64,000 nt of DNA from Tissierella sp. MB52-C2 (GCF_030931715.1 NZ_CP133261.1:372001-436000), one strand, 5' to 3'; positions 9,360 to 23,078 are shown, counted from the first letter of the stretch. The notes: generated by a model not told the origin, from the sequence alone. Numbers and translations: made by a program.

Positions 9360-10109
9360 ATGATGAAAGAAAAGAGATTTACTGTAAGGAAAATGACGAT
9401 CATAGGAGTATTAGGAGCCATATCAGCAGTCCTTGGCATGACTCCATTAGGGTTTATTCCTGTGGGACCTACTAGGGCAACTATAATGCACATTCCTGTA
9501 ATTATAGGAGCCTTAATGGAAGGACCTTTAGTGGGAGGTTTTGTTGGATTGATATTTGGATTGTTTAGCATTTTTCAGGCCATAACAAATCCGACACCAG
9601 TATCCTTTGTGTTTTTAAATCCTTTAGTATCTGTATTACCAAGGGTATTAATAGGTATAGTATCTTTTTATATATATGATATATTGAAGAAAGTGGGAAA
9701 AGAAAAGATAAGGATAGCATTATACCTAATCTGGATAGGAATTATATCCTATTTGTCCTATGGGATATATATAAATATTAAAAGTCAAGGCAGCATATGG
9801 TTAGTTTTAATAAATATAGGGCTAATAATTTTAACTTTAATGATAGTTTATTTTACTATAACTAAACTGAAGGATAAAGCATTAGATATTATTATATCAA
9901 CTACCATAGGTACATTGACTAATACAGTAGGGGTTCTAACTCTGATATATGTATTTTATGCTGAAAGATTTGTAGAAGCCCTAGGTGGCGATATAAATAC
10001 AGCAAGAAAGGTCATCTTTGGAATAGGGATGACTAATGGCATACCAGAGACTATTATAGGAATTATAATAGTGACTTCAGTAGTTGGAGCTTTAAAGAGC
10101 AGAAGATAA
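9360..10109 (+). CDS. ECF transporter S component, probably pantothenate
   Basis: A 249-residue hydrophobic protein with about six helices, matching the ECF-type vitamin transporter substrate-binding family (start MKEKRFTVRKMTIIGVLGAI, split; then GFIPVGPTRATIMHIPVIIGA and GPLVGGFVGLIFGL). The S component binds the vitamin and uses shared EcfA/EcfT energising subunits encoded elsewhere. The gene directly precedes coaX, the pantothenate kinase, so pantothenate is the likely ligand; this rests on context only. GGAGGG lies seven bases before the ATG. Confidence 0.82.
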   Translation: MMKEKRFTVRKMTIIGVLGAISAVLGMTPLGFIPVGPTRATIMHIPVIIGALMEGPLVGGFVGLIFGLFSIFQAITNPTPVSFVFLNPLVSVLPRVLIGIVSFYIYDILKKVGKEKIRIALYLIWIGIISYLSYGIYINIKSQGSIWLVLINIGLIILTLMIVYFTITKLKDKALDIIISTTIGTLTNTVGVLTLIYVFYAERFVEALGGDINTARKVIFGIGMTNGIPETIIGIIIVTSVVGALKSRR

Positions 10110-10128
10110 GAATGGAAGGTGAAAATCA

Positions 10129-10902
10129 TTGCTATTAGTTATAGATGTTGGAAATACTAATGTAGTATTTGGAGTATATAAAGAGAAAAAGTTATTATAT
10201 GATTGGAGAATAGCAACAGAGAAGGATAGAACGTCTGACGAATATGGGCTTTTATTTGAACAGATTTTTAGATATCATGGATTAGATCCAAAAGAAGTAA
10301 ATGATGTTATTATTTCATCTGTAGTGCCACCACTTATGCATACTTTACCTGCTATGAGTATAAAATACTTTGGCATAGACCCTATTGTAGTCGGTCCAGG
10401 AGTTAAAACTGGAATAAATATAAAATATGATAATCCAAAAGAGGTAGGGGCAGATAGAATAGTAAATGCTGTAGCGGCCTATGAAAAATATGGCGGACCT
10501 CTAATAATAGTAGATTTTGGTACTGCCATTACATTTTGTGCTGTAGCCCAAAATGGAGATTATTTAGGTGGTGCTATTACTCCAGGAATTAAGATATCAT
10601 CAGAGGCATTATTTATGAGAACATCTAAACTTCCTAAGGTAGAGATTGCAAGGCCAGAAAAAATAATAGCAAAGAATACAGTAAATAGTATTCAATCTGG
10701 TTTGGTATATGGATATATAGGAATGGTAGACTATATAATATCAAAGATGATAGAAGAAATGGAAGAAGATGAAGGAAAAGTAAATGTAGTAGCAACTGGT
10801 GGATTTTCAAATCTAATTGCCTCAGAGAGTAAATATATAAATAAAATAGATAAATTGTTGACCCTTGAGGGACTTAGAATAATATTTGAACGAAACAGGT
10901 AA
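10129..10902 (+). CDS. coaX: Type III pantothenate kinase
   Basis: A 257-residue ASKHA-fold kinase that phosphorylates pantothenate in the first step of CoA synthesis. The phosphate-binding [11 protein letters not shown] motif opens the protein, with [27 protein letters not shown] and [11 protein letters not shown] following, all diagnostic for CoaX. The start codon is TTG behind GGAAGGTGA. It appears co-transcribed with the ECF S component 19 bases upstream. The stop codon lies inside a hairpin that probably ends the transcript. Confidence 0.95.
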   Translation: MLLVIDVGNTNVVFGVYKEKKLLYDWRIATEKDRTSDEYGLLFEQIFRYHGLDPKEVNDVIISSVVPPLMHTLPAMSIKYFGIDPIVVGPGVKTGINIKYDNPKEVGADRIVNAVAAYEKYGGPLIIVDFGTAITFCAVAQNGDYLGGAITPGIKISSEALFMRTSKLPKVEIARPEKIIAKNTVNSIQSGLVYGYIGMVDYIISKMIEEMEEDEGKVNVVATGGFSNLIASESKYINKIDKLLTLEGLRIIFERNR

Positions 10903-10926
10903 GTAGCTATCTAGCTACTTACTTTT
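10899..10926 (+). terminator. Hairpin at the end of coaX
   Basis: Perfect 10-bp stem GTAAGTAGCT / AGCTACTTAC with a 4-nt loop and TTTT tail; it overlaps the coaX stop codon. Confidence 0.7.
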
Positions 10927-10949
10927 GTAATGTGTATTGAGGTGAATAT

Positions 10950-11918
10950 ATGAAAATAGGAAACATAGAATTAGAAAATAATATATTCCTAGCTCCAATG
11001 GCAGGAGTTACAGACTTGGCTTTTAGAATATTATGTAAGGAAATGGGTGCTGGATTAGTAGTATCAGAAATGGTAAGCAGTAAAGGAATGTATTATAAAG
11101 ATCCGGGTACAAAAACTTTGCTCCAAGTAAATCCTAAAGAAAGACCAATAGCTGTACAAATCTTTGGATCAGACCCTGAAATCATGTCAAATGTAGTGGT
11201 AGAATATTTGAATCCAAGGGAAGATATAGATATTATAGATATAAATATGGGTTGTCCAGCTCCTAAAATAGTTAAAAATGGAGATGGCAGTTCTTTAATG
11301 AGGGAACCTAAATTAGTAAGACAAATATTAAAAGAAGTAATAAATGTATCTAAAAAACCTGTTACATTAAAGATAAGAATGGGCTGGGATGAAAACAGTA
11401 TAAATGGAACAGATATAGCCAAAATAGCAGATGAAGAAGGAGTGGCAGCACTTACAGTTCATGCTAGAACTAGGGAAATGTTTTATTCGGGAAAGGCAGA
11501 CTGGGAATTTATAAAAAAGGTTAAAGAAAACGTTAGTATTCCTGTAATAGGTAATGGAGACATATTTAACCCACAAGATGCAGTAGAAATGTTTAAATTG
11601 ACCAACTGTGATGGGGTTGCCATAGGTAGAGGTGCTCAAGGAAATCCTTGGATATTTGGAAGAATAAAAGATATAATGGAAGGGAAGGAAGAGAGGGCCC
11701 CTTCAAATGAAGAAATAGTAAAGATGTGTATTAGACATCTGGAGCTTCTTTGCTCTATAAAAGGTGAAAGAGTCGCAGTAAGAGAAATACGAAAGCACGC
11801 TGCTTGGTATCTAAGGGGGTTGAGAAACTCTAATGAAATAAAAAATTTGATATACACTATGGTCAGCAAAGAGGAAATAGAAAAGGTTTTATATGAATAT
11901 ATTATTCTGAATCCATAG
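10950..11918 (+). CDS. dusB: tRNA-dihydrouridine synthase
   Basis: A 322-residue flavoenzyme that reduces uridines to dihydrouridine in tRNA. The N-terminal FMN barrel shows [22 protein letters not shown] and [20 protein letters not shown] with the catalytic cysteine of the NMGCP motif; TVHARTR, GNGDIF and [13 protein letters not shown] follow. The C-terminal helical tRNA-binding part (about 240-320) has normal length. The order dusB, unknown gene, greA, lysS is a familiar Clostridia arrangement. Substrate uridine position is not determinable from sequence alone. Confidence 0.95.
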   Translation: MKIGNIELENNIFLAPMAGVTDLAFRILCKEMGAGLVVSEMVSSKGMYYKDPGTKTLLQVNPKERPIAVQIFGSDPEIMSNVVVEYLNPREDIDIIDINMGCPAPKIVKNGDGSSLMREPKLVRQILKEVINVSKKPVTLKIRMGWDENSINGTDIAKIADEEGVAALTVHARTREMFYSGKADWEFIKKVKENVSIPVIGNGDIFNPQDAVEMFKLTNCDGVAIGRGAQGNPWIFGRIKDIMEGKEERAPSNEEIVKMCIRHLELLCSIKGERVAVREIRKHAAWYLRGLRNSNEIKNLIYTMVSKEEIEKVLYEYIILNP

Positions 11919-11979
11919 ATTTGTAATAATAACAAACTCTCCTCATATAATAAAGTAAAAATTATATAGGAGGGATACT

Positions 11980-12897
11980 ATAGGATTTATATATATATTA
12001 AGTAATGAAAGATATTTAGAGTTTTATAAAAAAGGATTTTTAAAGTATATCCCTGATTTTATTTTACCTGAAATTAAACCTAAAGCCATAGAAAGTACTA
12101 TAAAAGAAAATAATGTGATTGGTAAAATAGTAGGAATAAATTTGAAGCCTATGGATCTTAACAATAAAGAGGATTTAGATGAATACTTAAAAGCATTAGC
12201 AAAACTTAAAGACGAAAACAGTAATACGTTATTTATTGAAGGCTATGAGAATTTAAGTTCATCAACATTAGATTATATACAAGAGTTTACAGAGATGAAA
12301 ATCTTTAATGGAGAACATACTAAGTTATCTAATATTTTAACAGTCATTAGGAAGATTTATAGTATTCTTAAGGAAGATGTTGGAGATAAAGAAATTCTAG
12401 TTATTTGTGATGAAAAGGAAATGACAAAAAGAATAATAAAGGAAGTTGCGAAGGACTTTAGATTTATAGCTGCCATAGGCTGTGAAGAATACAATGATGA
12501 AATTTATGAATATATATTAGAGGAAACAGGGTTATCTCTATTTTATCCTGCAAATATTCATAAGATTTTAAATCAGTATAGCATAATAATTAATTTTACA
12601 GGGGAATTAGAATTTGATATTTCAAATGCTAAAAGGAATGCTATAGTCTTTAACTTTAGCAAGACAAACCTTAAAGATAATAAAAATAGGGTACATTTTA
12701 TAGAGGACTATGGTTTTGACCTTAAAGAATTAGGTATAAAAAAGCCTGAATGGATAGATAGTAAAATTCCTTCGAGTTTATTTGAAGCTTTACTAGGAAG
12801 TGAGAATAAGAGTATAAACTATTTAGTAGCAGGAAATAACTATTATTCAATAAAAGATTATGTTAATTCATTTATAAAAGTAAAAGGTAGATTCTAA
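11980..12897 (+). CDS. Conserved-looking protein of unknown function with apparent AUA start
   Basis: I do not recognise the family. The frame is open from 11959 to 12897. The only standard start codon is a GTG at 12115, with no ribosome binding site in front of it. By contrast a strong AGGAGGG (11968-11974) lies five bases before an in-frame ATA at 11980, and the protein read from there (beginning GFIYILSNERYLEFYKK, 305 residues) looks coding throughout. The protein is soluble, mixed alpha/beta, lysine- and glutamate-rich, without clear motifs. It sits between dusB and the promoter of greA. Either translation truly starts at AUA or the original ATG has mutated or been misread. Confidence 0.6.
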   Translation: MGFIYILSNERYLEFYKKGFLKYIPDFILPEIKPKAIESTIKENNVIGKIVGINLKPMDLNNKEDLDEYLKALAKLKDENSNTLFIEGYENLSSSTLDYIQEFTEMKIFNGEHTKLSNILTVIRKIYSILKEDVGDKEILVICDEKEMTKRIIKEVAKDFRFIAAIGCEEYNDEIYEYILEETGLSLFYPANIHKILNQYSIIINFTGELEFDISNAKRNAIVFNFSKTNLKDNKNRVHFIEDYGFDLKELGIKKPEWIDSKIPSSLFEALLGSENKSINYLVAGNNYYSIKDYVNSFIKVKGRF

Positions 12898-12900
12898 GAC

Positions 12901-12929
12901 TTGACATTATAGACTCACTTGATTATAAT
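12901..12929 (+). promoter_or_regulatory. Sigma-A promoter of greA-lysS
   Basis: Consensus TTGACA (12901-12906) and TATAAT (12924-12929) with a 17-bp spacer, about 120 bases before greA. Confidence 0.85.
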
Positions 12930-13051
12930 ATCTTGCATACAATAAGGAATTATGCTTTTGTTTTATTAATTTCAGACCTTATATATAGAGATAATATCAA
13001 TTATAGAGCTTAAAACTACTAATATATCTTAGTCAAAGGAGAGAGATGTAA

Positions 13052-13528
13052 ATGCCAGAAAAAGATGTTTTTTTAACAGAAGAGGGATTAAAGAGATTAG
13101 AGGATGAATTAGATGAATTAAAAAGTGTTAGAAGAAAAGAAGTAGCTGAAAAAATAAAGCAAGCTTTAAGCTTTGGTGATATAAGCGAAAACTCAGAGTA
13201 TGATCAAGCAAAAAATGAACAGGCACAGTTAGAAGAAAGAATTGCAAAACTAGAAACTATGTTAAGAAATGCAAGAATAATAGATGAAGATGATATTACA
13301 ACTGATGTTGTGGGAATAGGGTCTAAAGTTTTAGTAAAAGATTTAGAATATGACGAAGACATGGAGTTTATTATAGTAGGTTCTGCAGAGGCAGATCCAT
13401 ACAATGGTAAGATATCAAATGAATCACCTGTGGGGTCAGCACTTTTGGGATATAAATCAGGAGATACAGTAGAAGTATCAGTACCAGACGGAAAAATAGA
13501 ATATAAGATAATGAATATTACTAGATAA
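13052..13528 (+). CDS. greA: Transcription elongation factor GreA
   Basis: A 158-residue protein that rescues backtracked RNA polymerase by stimulating transcript cleavage. The N-terminal coiled coil contains the acidic tip [17 protein letters not shown], the GreA signature, and the C-terminal FKBP-like half shows [20 protein letters not shown]. Normal length. AAAGGAGAGAG precedes the ATG. It is transcribed from the consensus promoter at 12901 and followed closely by lysS, a conserved pairing in Firmicutes. Confidence 0.97.
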   Translation: MPEKDVFLTEEGLKRLEDELDELKSVRRKEVAEKIKQALSFGDISENSEYDQAKNEQAQLEERIAKLETMLRNARIIDEDDITTDVVGIGSKVLVKDLEYDEDMEFIIVGSAEADPYNGKISNESPVGSALLGYKSGDTVEVSVPDGKIEYKIMNITR

Positions 13529-13556
13529 GCATATAGCAAACTAAGGAGGTAATGTA

Positions 13557-15035
13557 GTGGGAGATACTGAATTAAATTTAAATGAAATGTTAATGATGAG
13601 GCGAGAAAAGCTTAAGGAATTAATCGAAAAAGGAAAAAATCCATTTTTAGTTGAAAAATTTGATTATACACATCATAGTGCTACTATTAAAGATAGATTT
13701 GAAGAATTGGATGGAGAAAAAGTAGCTATTGCAGGAAGAGTAATGTCAAGACGTGGACATGGAAAAGTTAGCTTTATTGATCTTCAAGACAGTGAGGGAC
13801 GTATTCAAATTTTTGCTAAACAAGATATATTAGGTAAAGAGGAATACAAGGATTTAAACTTACTAGATATTGGAGATATTATAGGAATTCACGGAGAGGT
13901 ATTTAAAACAAATGCTGGTGAAATATCTATAAGAGCAAAAGAAATACTTATAATGAGTAAGTCATTACAAATTCTACCAGAGAAGTTTCATGGATTAAAA
14001 GACCAAGATTTAAGATATAGACAAAGATATGTAGATTTAATAGTAAATCCGGAAGTAAAGGAAACTTTTATTCTTAGAACGAAAATTATTAAAGCAGTTA
14101 GAGAATATTTAGATGATAGAGGATTCCTAGAGGTAGAGACTCCAATACTAAGCCCTATAGCAGGTGGGGCAAACGCAAGACCTTTCGTAACTCACCACAA
14201 TACCTTAGACATAGATATGTATTTAAGAATAGCAAACGAACTTTACTTAAAGAGACTTATAGTTGGTGGATTTGAAAAGGTTTATGAAATGGGAAAAATG
14301 TTTAGAAACGAAGGTATGAGTCCGAAACATAACCCTGAATTTACAAATATTGAACTTTACCAAGCATATGTAGACTATGAAGAAATGATGAGACTAACAG
14401 AAAACCTTTTTGCATATGTTGCAGAAAAGGCTTTAGGAACTACAAAGATAAACTATCAAGGAACGGAATTAGAATTATCTCCGCCATGGAGAAGATTAGA
14501 TATGGCAGATGCAGTAAAAGAGTTTACAGGTGTAGATTTCTCTACAATAAACACTGATGAAGAAGCAATAGCTGTAGCGAAGGAAAAGGGAATAGAAATT
14601 AAACCTGGTATGACTAGAGGACATATTATATCAGAGATGTTTGAAGAATTCTGTGAAGAACATTTAATTCAACCTACATTTATTACAGGACACCCTGTAG
14701 AAATATCACCTCTTGCTAAGCGAAATCCAGAGGATCCAAGAAAGACTAATAGATTTGAGGCCTTTATTAATACATGGGAATTGGCTAATGCCTTTTCAGA
14801 GCTAAATGATCCTATAGACCAAAGGGAAAGGTTTGAAGATCAAGTTAAACAAAAAGATTTTGGAGATGATGAAGCTCATCCAATGGATAATGATTTCATT
14901 AACTCCATTGAAGTAGGTTTACCACCTACAGGTGGACTTGGAATCGGTATCGATAGAATGATTATTCTTCTTACAAATCAACCAAGTATTAGGGATATAC
15001 TATTATTCCCAACTATGAAGCCTTTAGATGAATAA
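13557..15035 (+). CDS. lysS: Lysyl-tRNA synthetase, class II
   Basis: A 492-residue class II synthetase charging tRNA-Lys. An N-terminal OB-fold anticodon-binding domain (about 55-170) precedes the catalytic core with motif 2 ([15 protein letters not shown]) and motif 3 ([14 protein letters not shown]). The start is GTG at 13557 behind AGGAGG, seven bases away. It follows greA by 28 bases and is ended by a good terminator. Confidence 0.97.
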   Translation: MGDTELNLNEMLMMRREKLKELIEKGKNPFLVEKFDYTHHSATIKDRFEELDGEKVAIAGRVMSRRGHGKVSFIDLQDSEGRIQIFAKQDILGKEEYKDLNLLDIGDIIGIHGEVFKTNAGEISIRAKEILIMSKSLQILPEKFHGLKDQDLRYRQRYVDLIVNPEVKETFILRTKIIKAVREYLDDRGFLEVETPILSPIAGGANARPFVTHHNTLDIDMYLRIANELYLKRLIVGGFEKVYEMGKMFRNEGMSPKHNPEFTNIELYQAYVDYEEMMRLTENLFAYVAEKALGTTKINYQGTELELSPPWRRLDMADAVKEFTGVDFSTINTDEEAIAVAKEKGIEIKPGMTRGHIISEMFEEFCEEHLIQPTFITGHPVEISPLAKRNPEDPRKTNRFEAFINTWELANAFSELNDPIDQRERFEDQVKQKDFGDDEAHPMDNDFINSIEVGLPPTGGLGIGIDRMIILLTNQPSIRDILLFPTMKPLDE

Positions 15036-15044
15036 AAATATAAG

Positions 15045-15080
15045 AAATATGGTGGGATTATAATCCTGCCATATTTTTTA
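15045..15080 (+). terminator. Terminator of greA-lysS
   Basis: Fourteen-bp stem with two G-U pairs (15045-15058 with 15063-15076), 4-nt loop and a run of six T. Confidence 0.85.
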
Positions 15081-15122
15081 TAATATAATAAGAATTATTT
15101 CTCTGAATAAGGAGGAAGACAA

Positions 15123-16346
15123 ATGAAGAAAATTTTACATATTATATCTCAGTATCCAGGGAGGACAGGTAGTGGAATATATCTTAATGCCTTAGCTAAG
15201 GAAGGGAAAAGAAGAGGATATACTCAAGGACTAATTGCTGGTATACCATATTCAGATAACTTTCAACCTAAATATGTGGAGGAATTTTACCCTATGGTTT
15301 TTAACACAGAAGAACTACCATTTTCCATAGTAGGAATGAGTGATACTATGCCTTATGAAAGTACAAGATATAATGAGTTAACAGATGAGATGTTATATCA
15401 GTGGGAGTCAAGCTTTAGAAAGGCAATAATCTATGCCTTAGAGGATTTTGAACCAGATATTATACTATCACATCATTTATGGTTATCTACTTCCTTAGTA
15501 AGAGAATTAGCCCCTAATGCTAAGGTAATAGGAATATGCCATGGTACAGATATTAGGCAATTAGAAAAATGCCCACAATATAAAGATCATATACTTTCAA
15601 ACTTTAAAAAATTAGACTTAGTCTTATCTCTAAGTGATTTTCAAAGGGAAGATATTGAAAGGATATATAATATACCTAAATCTAAAATAGTAACCATAGG
15701 TGGAGGATATGATGAAGATATATTTTTTCATCCATTAGATAAGATAAGTAATGAAAAGATAAAGATAGTATATGCGGGAAAACTTAGCTTTGCTAAGGGG
15801 TTAGTATCTCTATTAAATATATTTAAAGAAATAAGAGAAAAAAATAATCTTGAATTGTACTTAGCAGGATCAGGAACAGGTAAAGAGGAAAAGTTTATTA
15901 AGACGCTAGCTATGGAAATTGGTTCTAATATTAGTTTTTTTGGGGAATTAACTCAGAAAGAGTTGGGACAAGTATTTAGAGAATCTCATATATTTGTTTT
16001 GCCATCTTTCTTTGAAGGGCTATCCCTAGTAAGTATAGAGGCTTTAGCCAGTGGGATGTTAATCGTTGCTACAGAGATTGAAGGACTTAAATCTAATTTA
16101 GGAAGTGAAATCAATGAAAATGGAGTAATAGAATACGTAAAGCTTCCTAGGATGACGAAAGTTGATGAACCTTTGAAGGAGGACTTAGAAATATTTGAGA
16201 ACAGATTTAAGCTAGGAATAGAAAAACAAATAGAGAAGGTAAAGGAAGGATATAAGGTGGATGAAGATATTAAAAAAAGAATAAAGGAAAAGTCTTGGAA
16301 GAATATATTTAATAAAATTATAGACTATATTGAATGTATAAATTAA
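15123..16346 (+). CDS. Glycosyltransferase, GT4-like
   Basis: A 407-residue GT-B fold glycosyltransferase. The N-terminal half begins MKKILHIISQYPGRTGSGIY, the usual acceptor-side loop of GT4 enzymes, and the C-terminal half contains IVYAGKLSFAKGL and the E-x7-E type motif FFEGLSLVSIEALASG that binds the nucleotide sugar. No signal peptide or membrane helix. It is a single gene between lysS and the rrn operon, so context does not identify donor or acceptor. Confidence 0.85.
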   Translation: MKKILHIISQYPGRTGSGIYLNALAKEGKRRGYTQGLIAGIPYSDNFQPKYVEEFYPMVFNTEELPFSIVGMSDTMPYESTRYNELTDEMLYQWESSFRKAIIYALEDFEPDIILSHHLWLSTSLVRELAPNAKVIGICHGTDIRQLEKCPQYKDHILSNFKKLDLVLSLSDFQREDIERIYNIPKSKIVTIGGGYDEDIFFHPLDKISNEKIKIVYAGKLSFAKGLVSLLNIFKEIREKNNLELYLAGSGTGKEEKFIKTLAMEIGSNISFFGELTQKELGQVFRESHIFVLPSFFEGLSLVSIEALASGMLIVATEIEGLKSNLGSEINENGVIEYVKLPRMTKVDEPLKEDLEIFENRFKLGIEKQIEKVKEGYKVDEDIKKRIKEKSWKNIFNKIIDYIECIN

Positions 16347-16385
16347 GCAAGTATTATTATTTTTATATAAAAGTAATAAAAGGTG

Positions 16386-16414
16386 TTGACTTTTGTTATA
16401 AAACAGGGTATCAT
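16386..16414 (+). promoter_or_regulatory. rrn promoter P1
   Basis: TTGACT (16386-16391) and TATCAT (16409-16414) with an exact 17-bp spacer, the upstream one of two tandem rRNA promoters. Confidence 0.65.
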
Positions 16415-16485
16415 AGTAAAAGTCAGCTACGACATTAAACTTCATAAATCAACAAAAGATTTGAAAAAAAGTTTTTAAAAAGTAG

Positions 16486-16514
16486 TTGACAGCAAATGAA
16501 AAATTTGCTATACT
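16486..16514 (+). promoter_or_regulatory. rrn promoter P2
   Basis: Consensus TTGACA (16486-16491) and TATACT (16509-16514) with a 17-bp spacer, preceded by A/T-rich tracts like an UP element. Probably the main rRNA promoter. Confidence 0.85.
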
Positions 16515-16520
16515 GAATAA

Positions 16521-16568
16521 GTTGTCTCAAACGAGGCAACGTGAACTTAGAAAACTAAACAGTGTGAG
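16521..16568 (+). promoter_or_regulatory. rrn leader: hairpin, boxA-like motif and 16S processing stem
   Basis: A leader hairpin GTTGTCTC/GAGGCAAC (16521-16540) is followed by a boxA-like TGAACTTAGAAAACTA, and then by AAACAGTGTGAG (16557-16568), which pairs perfectly with CTCACACTGTTT at 18182-18193 downstream of 16S. This is the expected RNase III processing stem for 17S pre-rRNA. A second boxA-like TGAACATTGAAAACTA lies before 23S (18393-18408). Confidence 0.75.
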
Positions 16569-16631
16569 AAACTTTGAATTATAAAAAGTAACACATGAAA
16601 CAACAGTCAGCAAATTGAGCTGAATCAAACT

Positions 16632-18169
<1,538 letters not shown>

Positions 18170-18249
18170 AGTTCAAAAGAACTCACACTGTTTTTTAGTT
18201 TTTTATTTAAATTGCGAAACTGTGATTATTTAAATTATAAATCTAATAT

Positions 18250-18326
<77 letters not shown>

Positions 18327-18332
18327 ATGTGA

Positions 18333-18385
18333 TCTGACGCAATAAGCGCCAAATTTAATAAATAAATTTGAAATGCGAAATTGCA
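18333..18385 (+). repeat. Degenerate copy F of the structured dispersed repeat, in the rRNA spacer
   Basis: This stretch between tRNA-Ile and 23S shows the right half of the dispersed repeat: GACGCAATAAGCGCC, then CAAATTTA pairing with TAAATTTG, then TGCGAAATTGC. Relative to other copies (CAAATCTA with TAGATTTG) the C-G pair has become T-A, so the stem is preserved by a compensatory change. A shorter match, TTGCGAAACTGTG, lies at 18212-18224. Confidence 0.5.
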
Positions 18386-18435
18386 TTCACACTGAACATT
18401 GAAAACTACAAATTGCAATATAAATAAGTAATTTA

Positions 18436-21329
<2,894 letters not shown>

Positions 21330-21353
21330 AAAATATTGCAATTGATAGTTTTC

Positions 21354-21471
21354 GTCTGGTGACGATAGCAAGATGGACACACCTGTACCCATACCGAACA
21401 CAGAAGTTAAGCATCTTAACGCCGATGGTACTTGGTTGGAAACGACCTGGGAGAGTAGGAAGTTGCCGGGC
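21354..21471 (+). rRNA. rrf: 5S ribosomal RNA
   Basis: About 118 nt with helix I formed by GTCTGGTGAC and GTTGCCGGGC, and the conserved CCGAACACAGAAGTTAAG core. It begins immediately after the 23S processing stem. Confidence 0.96.
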
Positions 21472-21487
21472 TTACATAAAAACATAT

Positions 21488-21530
21488 AGAAAGCTCTATT
21501 ACGTTGGTCGTAGTAGGGCTTTCTTTTTTT
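21488..21530 (+). terminator. rrn operon terminator
   Basis: Sixteen-bp stem with two G-U pairs (21488-21503 with 21509-21524), 5-nt loop and a run of eight T. Confidence 0.92.
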
Positions 21531-21634
21531 ATGACCTAACTTAACGAACGAAGTGAGTTTTAGTAGGTCAAACGCAACGAGAACCAAATCTATGTGAGTG
21601 TAACGAGCAAATAGATTTGAGTTTCGAGACTGCG
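21531..21634 (+). repeat. Structured dispersed repeat, copy A
   Basis: Starts ATGACCTAAC directly at the end of the rrn terminator T run. Outer stem TGACCTA/TAGGTCA, then the constant AAACGCAACGAGAACC, then stem CAAATCTAT/ATAGATTTG and the tail TCGAGACTGCG. Together with copy B it forms a diverged tandem unit of roughly 180 bp, because similar text (CAGTATATTCATATATAAA and CAGTACATTCACATATAAA) follows both copies. Confidence 0.8.
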
Positions 21635-21707
21635 AAGTACAGTATATTCATATATAAAATCCTATTTTAACCTAGAAACTATTACTTATGATAAGACTTA
21701 TTCTATT

Positions 21708-21820
21708 ATGACCTAACCCAATTTGTGAACAACGTGAACAAATTGATGGTAGGTCAAACGCAACGAGCACCAAATCTACATGAGCGTAGCGAATGAATAG
21801 ATTTGTGATGCGAAACTGCG
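21708..21820 (+). repeat. Structured dispersed repeat, copy B
   Basis: Same architecture as copy A, with a longer inner stem AATTTGT/ACAAATT inside TGACCTA/TAGGTCA and the tail GCGAAACTGCG. Preceded by TTAT. The rest of 21635-21961 holds only the diverged flank and no gene. Confidence 0.85.
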
Positions 21821-21961
21821 TGGTCACTGTGTCAAACAACTCAATCTAACGACAGTACATTCACATATAAAGTCCTATCACCTTTGAAAGTTATCTTGTA
21901 TTACTAATCTATATAATATATAATTGAAAATAGACAGTTTTGGAAAATAAGAGGTGATAAA

Positions 21962-22831
21962 ATGAAATATGAAGGTTCATTATATAGGCCCCCTAGTGAA
22001 GCCTATAGTTTAATTGTTCAGGCTACCATAGGATGTACTCACAATAAATGTACTTTTTGTTCTATGTATAAGGATAAAATTTTTAGAATCAGAAGTACTC
22101 ATGAGATAATAGAAGATTTTCAAATAGGAAGAGAAAGATATAAATATGTAAAGAGAATATTTATTGCAGATGGTGATGCTTTAGCAATAAAAACTGGAGA
22201 ATTAATAAAAATTCTTTCCTTTATAAGAGAAAGATTTCCAGAGTGTGAACGGGTAGGAATTTATGGGTCCCCTAAGGCAATATTGTCTAAAACTAGCCAA
22301 GAATTAGAGCAATTAAAATCTCTTGGTCTAGGAATTATATATCTTGGAGTAGAATCAGGATCAGAAAAAATCCTTAGAAATATAAATAAAGGTGTAACTA
22401 GAGAAGAAATGATTCAGGCAGGAAAAAAGGTAGTAAAATCTGGCATAAAGCTTTCCGTAACACTTATCTCAGGTATAGGCGGAAAGGAAAATTCCTTAGA
22501 TCATTCCTTAGAATCTGCTAAAATAATAAATGAAATAAACCCTAATTATGTAGGACTTTTAACTTTGATTGTTGAAGAAGGAACTCCTTTATATGAGGAT
22601 GTACAGACAGGTAGGTTTCAACTTTTAAGTCCAAGAGAAATTCTTTTGGAAACGAAAGAAATGGTGGAAAATATAGATGTAGATAATTGTATTTTTAGAT
22701 CAAATCATGCATCAAACTATGTATCTTTAAAGGGAACTCTGCCTCAAGATAAAGATTTAATTTTATCTCAAATAGCAGAAGGACTTGAGTTATCTAATTT
22801 AGAAGAAAAGGATTTATTTAGAAGGCTTTAG
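21962..22831 (+). CDS. Radical SAM protein of unknown substrate
   Basis: A 289-residue radical SAM enzyme. The [4Fe-4S] cluster motif CTHNKCTFC (CxxxxCxxC as written: GCTHNKCTFCSMYKDK) lies near residue 24-33, an adjusted CX4CX2C spacing; FIADGDALAI and YLGVESGSEKILRNINKG follow as SAM-binding beta strands. The start MKYEGSLYRPPSEAYSL is typical of a small Elp3/MiaB-like B12-independent group found widely in anaerobes. GAGGTGA precedes the ATG. It is a lone gene with its own terminator overlapping the stop, so context gives no substrate. Confidence 0.85.
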   Translation: MKYEGSLYRPPSEAYSLIVQATIGCTHNKCTFCSMYKDKIFRIRSTHEIIEDFQIGRERYKYVKRIFIADGDALAIKTGELIKILSFIRERFPECERVGIYGSPKAILSKTSQELEQLKSLGLGIIYLGVESGSEKILRNINKGVTREEMIQAGKKVVKSGIKLSVTLISGIGGKENSLDHSLESAKIINEINPNYVGLLTLIVEEGTPLYEDVQTGRFQLLSPREILLETKEMVENIDVDNCIFRSNHASNYVSLKGTLPQDKDLILSQIAEGLELSNLEEKDLFRRL

Positions 22832-22848
22832 AAAGTCTTCCTTTTTTT
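22821..22848 (+). terminator. Terminator overlapping the end of the radical SAM gene
   Basis: Nine-bp stem GAAGGCTTT / AAAGTCTTC with a tight loop, followed by CTTTTTTT. Confidence 0.7.
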
Positions 22849-22873
22849 GCAAGAAATATTTTACAAAAAAGCA

Positions 22874-22902
22874 TTGTACAAATTATTAAATGGTGATATA
22901 AT
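22874..22902 (+). promoter_or_regulatory. Promoter of the uracil permease gene
   Basis: TTGTAC (22874-22879) and TATAAT (22897-22902) with a 17-bp spacer. Predicted transcription start near 22909 gives a ~170-nt leader that contains repeat copy C and the PyrR-type site. Confidence 0.65.
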
Positions 22903-22925
22903 ATTTTGGATGACGGATGAGCCGT

Positions 22926-23032
22926 CGCAGTTTCGCAACACAAATCTATTTACTCGCTTTGCTCGTATAGATTTGGTGCTCATTGCGTTTGACCTACATC
23001 AACTCACTAGCGTTCGTTGTGTGTTAGGTCAT
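22926..23032 (-). repeat. Structured dispersed repeat, copy C (reverse orientation)
   Basis: Read on the minus strand it begins ATGACCTAAC, shows TGACCTA/TAGGTCA, AAACGCAATGAGCACC, CAAATCTAT/ATAGATTTG and ends GCGAAACTGCG. On the minus strand it is preceded by GTTTTTAT. It lies within the predicted leader of the uracil permease mRNA, in antisense orientation relative to that mRNA. Confidence 0.85.
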
Positions 23033-23045
23033 AAAAACTTTTAAA

Positions 23046-23070
23046 TCAGTCCTGTGAGGCTGGAAAGGAG
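23046..23070 (+). promoter_or_regulatory. PyrR-type RNA binding site at the uracil permease ribosome binding site
   Basis: CAGTCCTGTGAGGCTGGAAAG matches the PyrR-binding loop of pyr attenuators (AGUCC-N-GAGGCUG type core). It forms a short hairpin CAG-CC/GG-CTG with the conserved purine-rich loop, and the Shine-Dalgarno GAAAGGAG is directly attached. No terminator/antiterminator pair accompanies it, so UMP-bound PyrR would block translation rather than cause attenuation. Confidence 0.75.
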
Positions 23071-23078
23071 AAAATATA

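Noticed and set aside
22847-23044. 65-codon frame before uraA
   Set aside because: It overlaps the promoter and reads through repeat copy C; no ribosome binding site or protein character.
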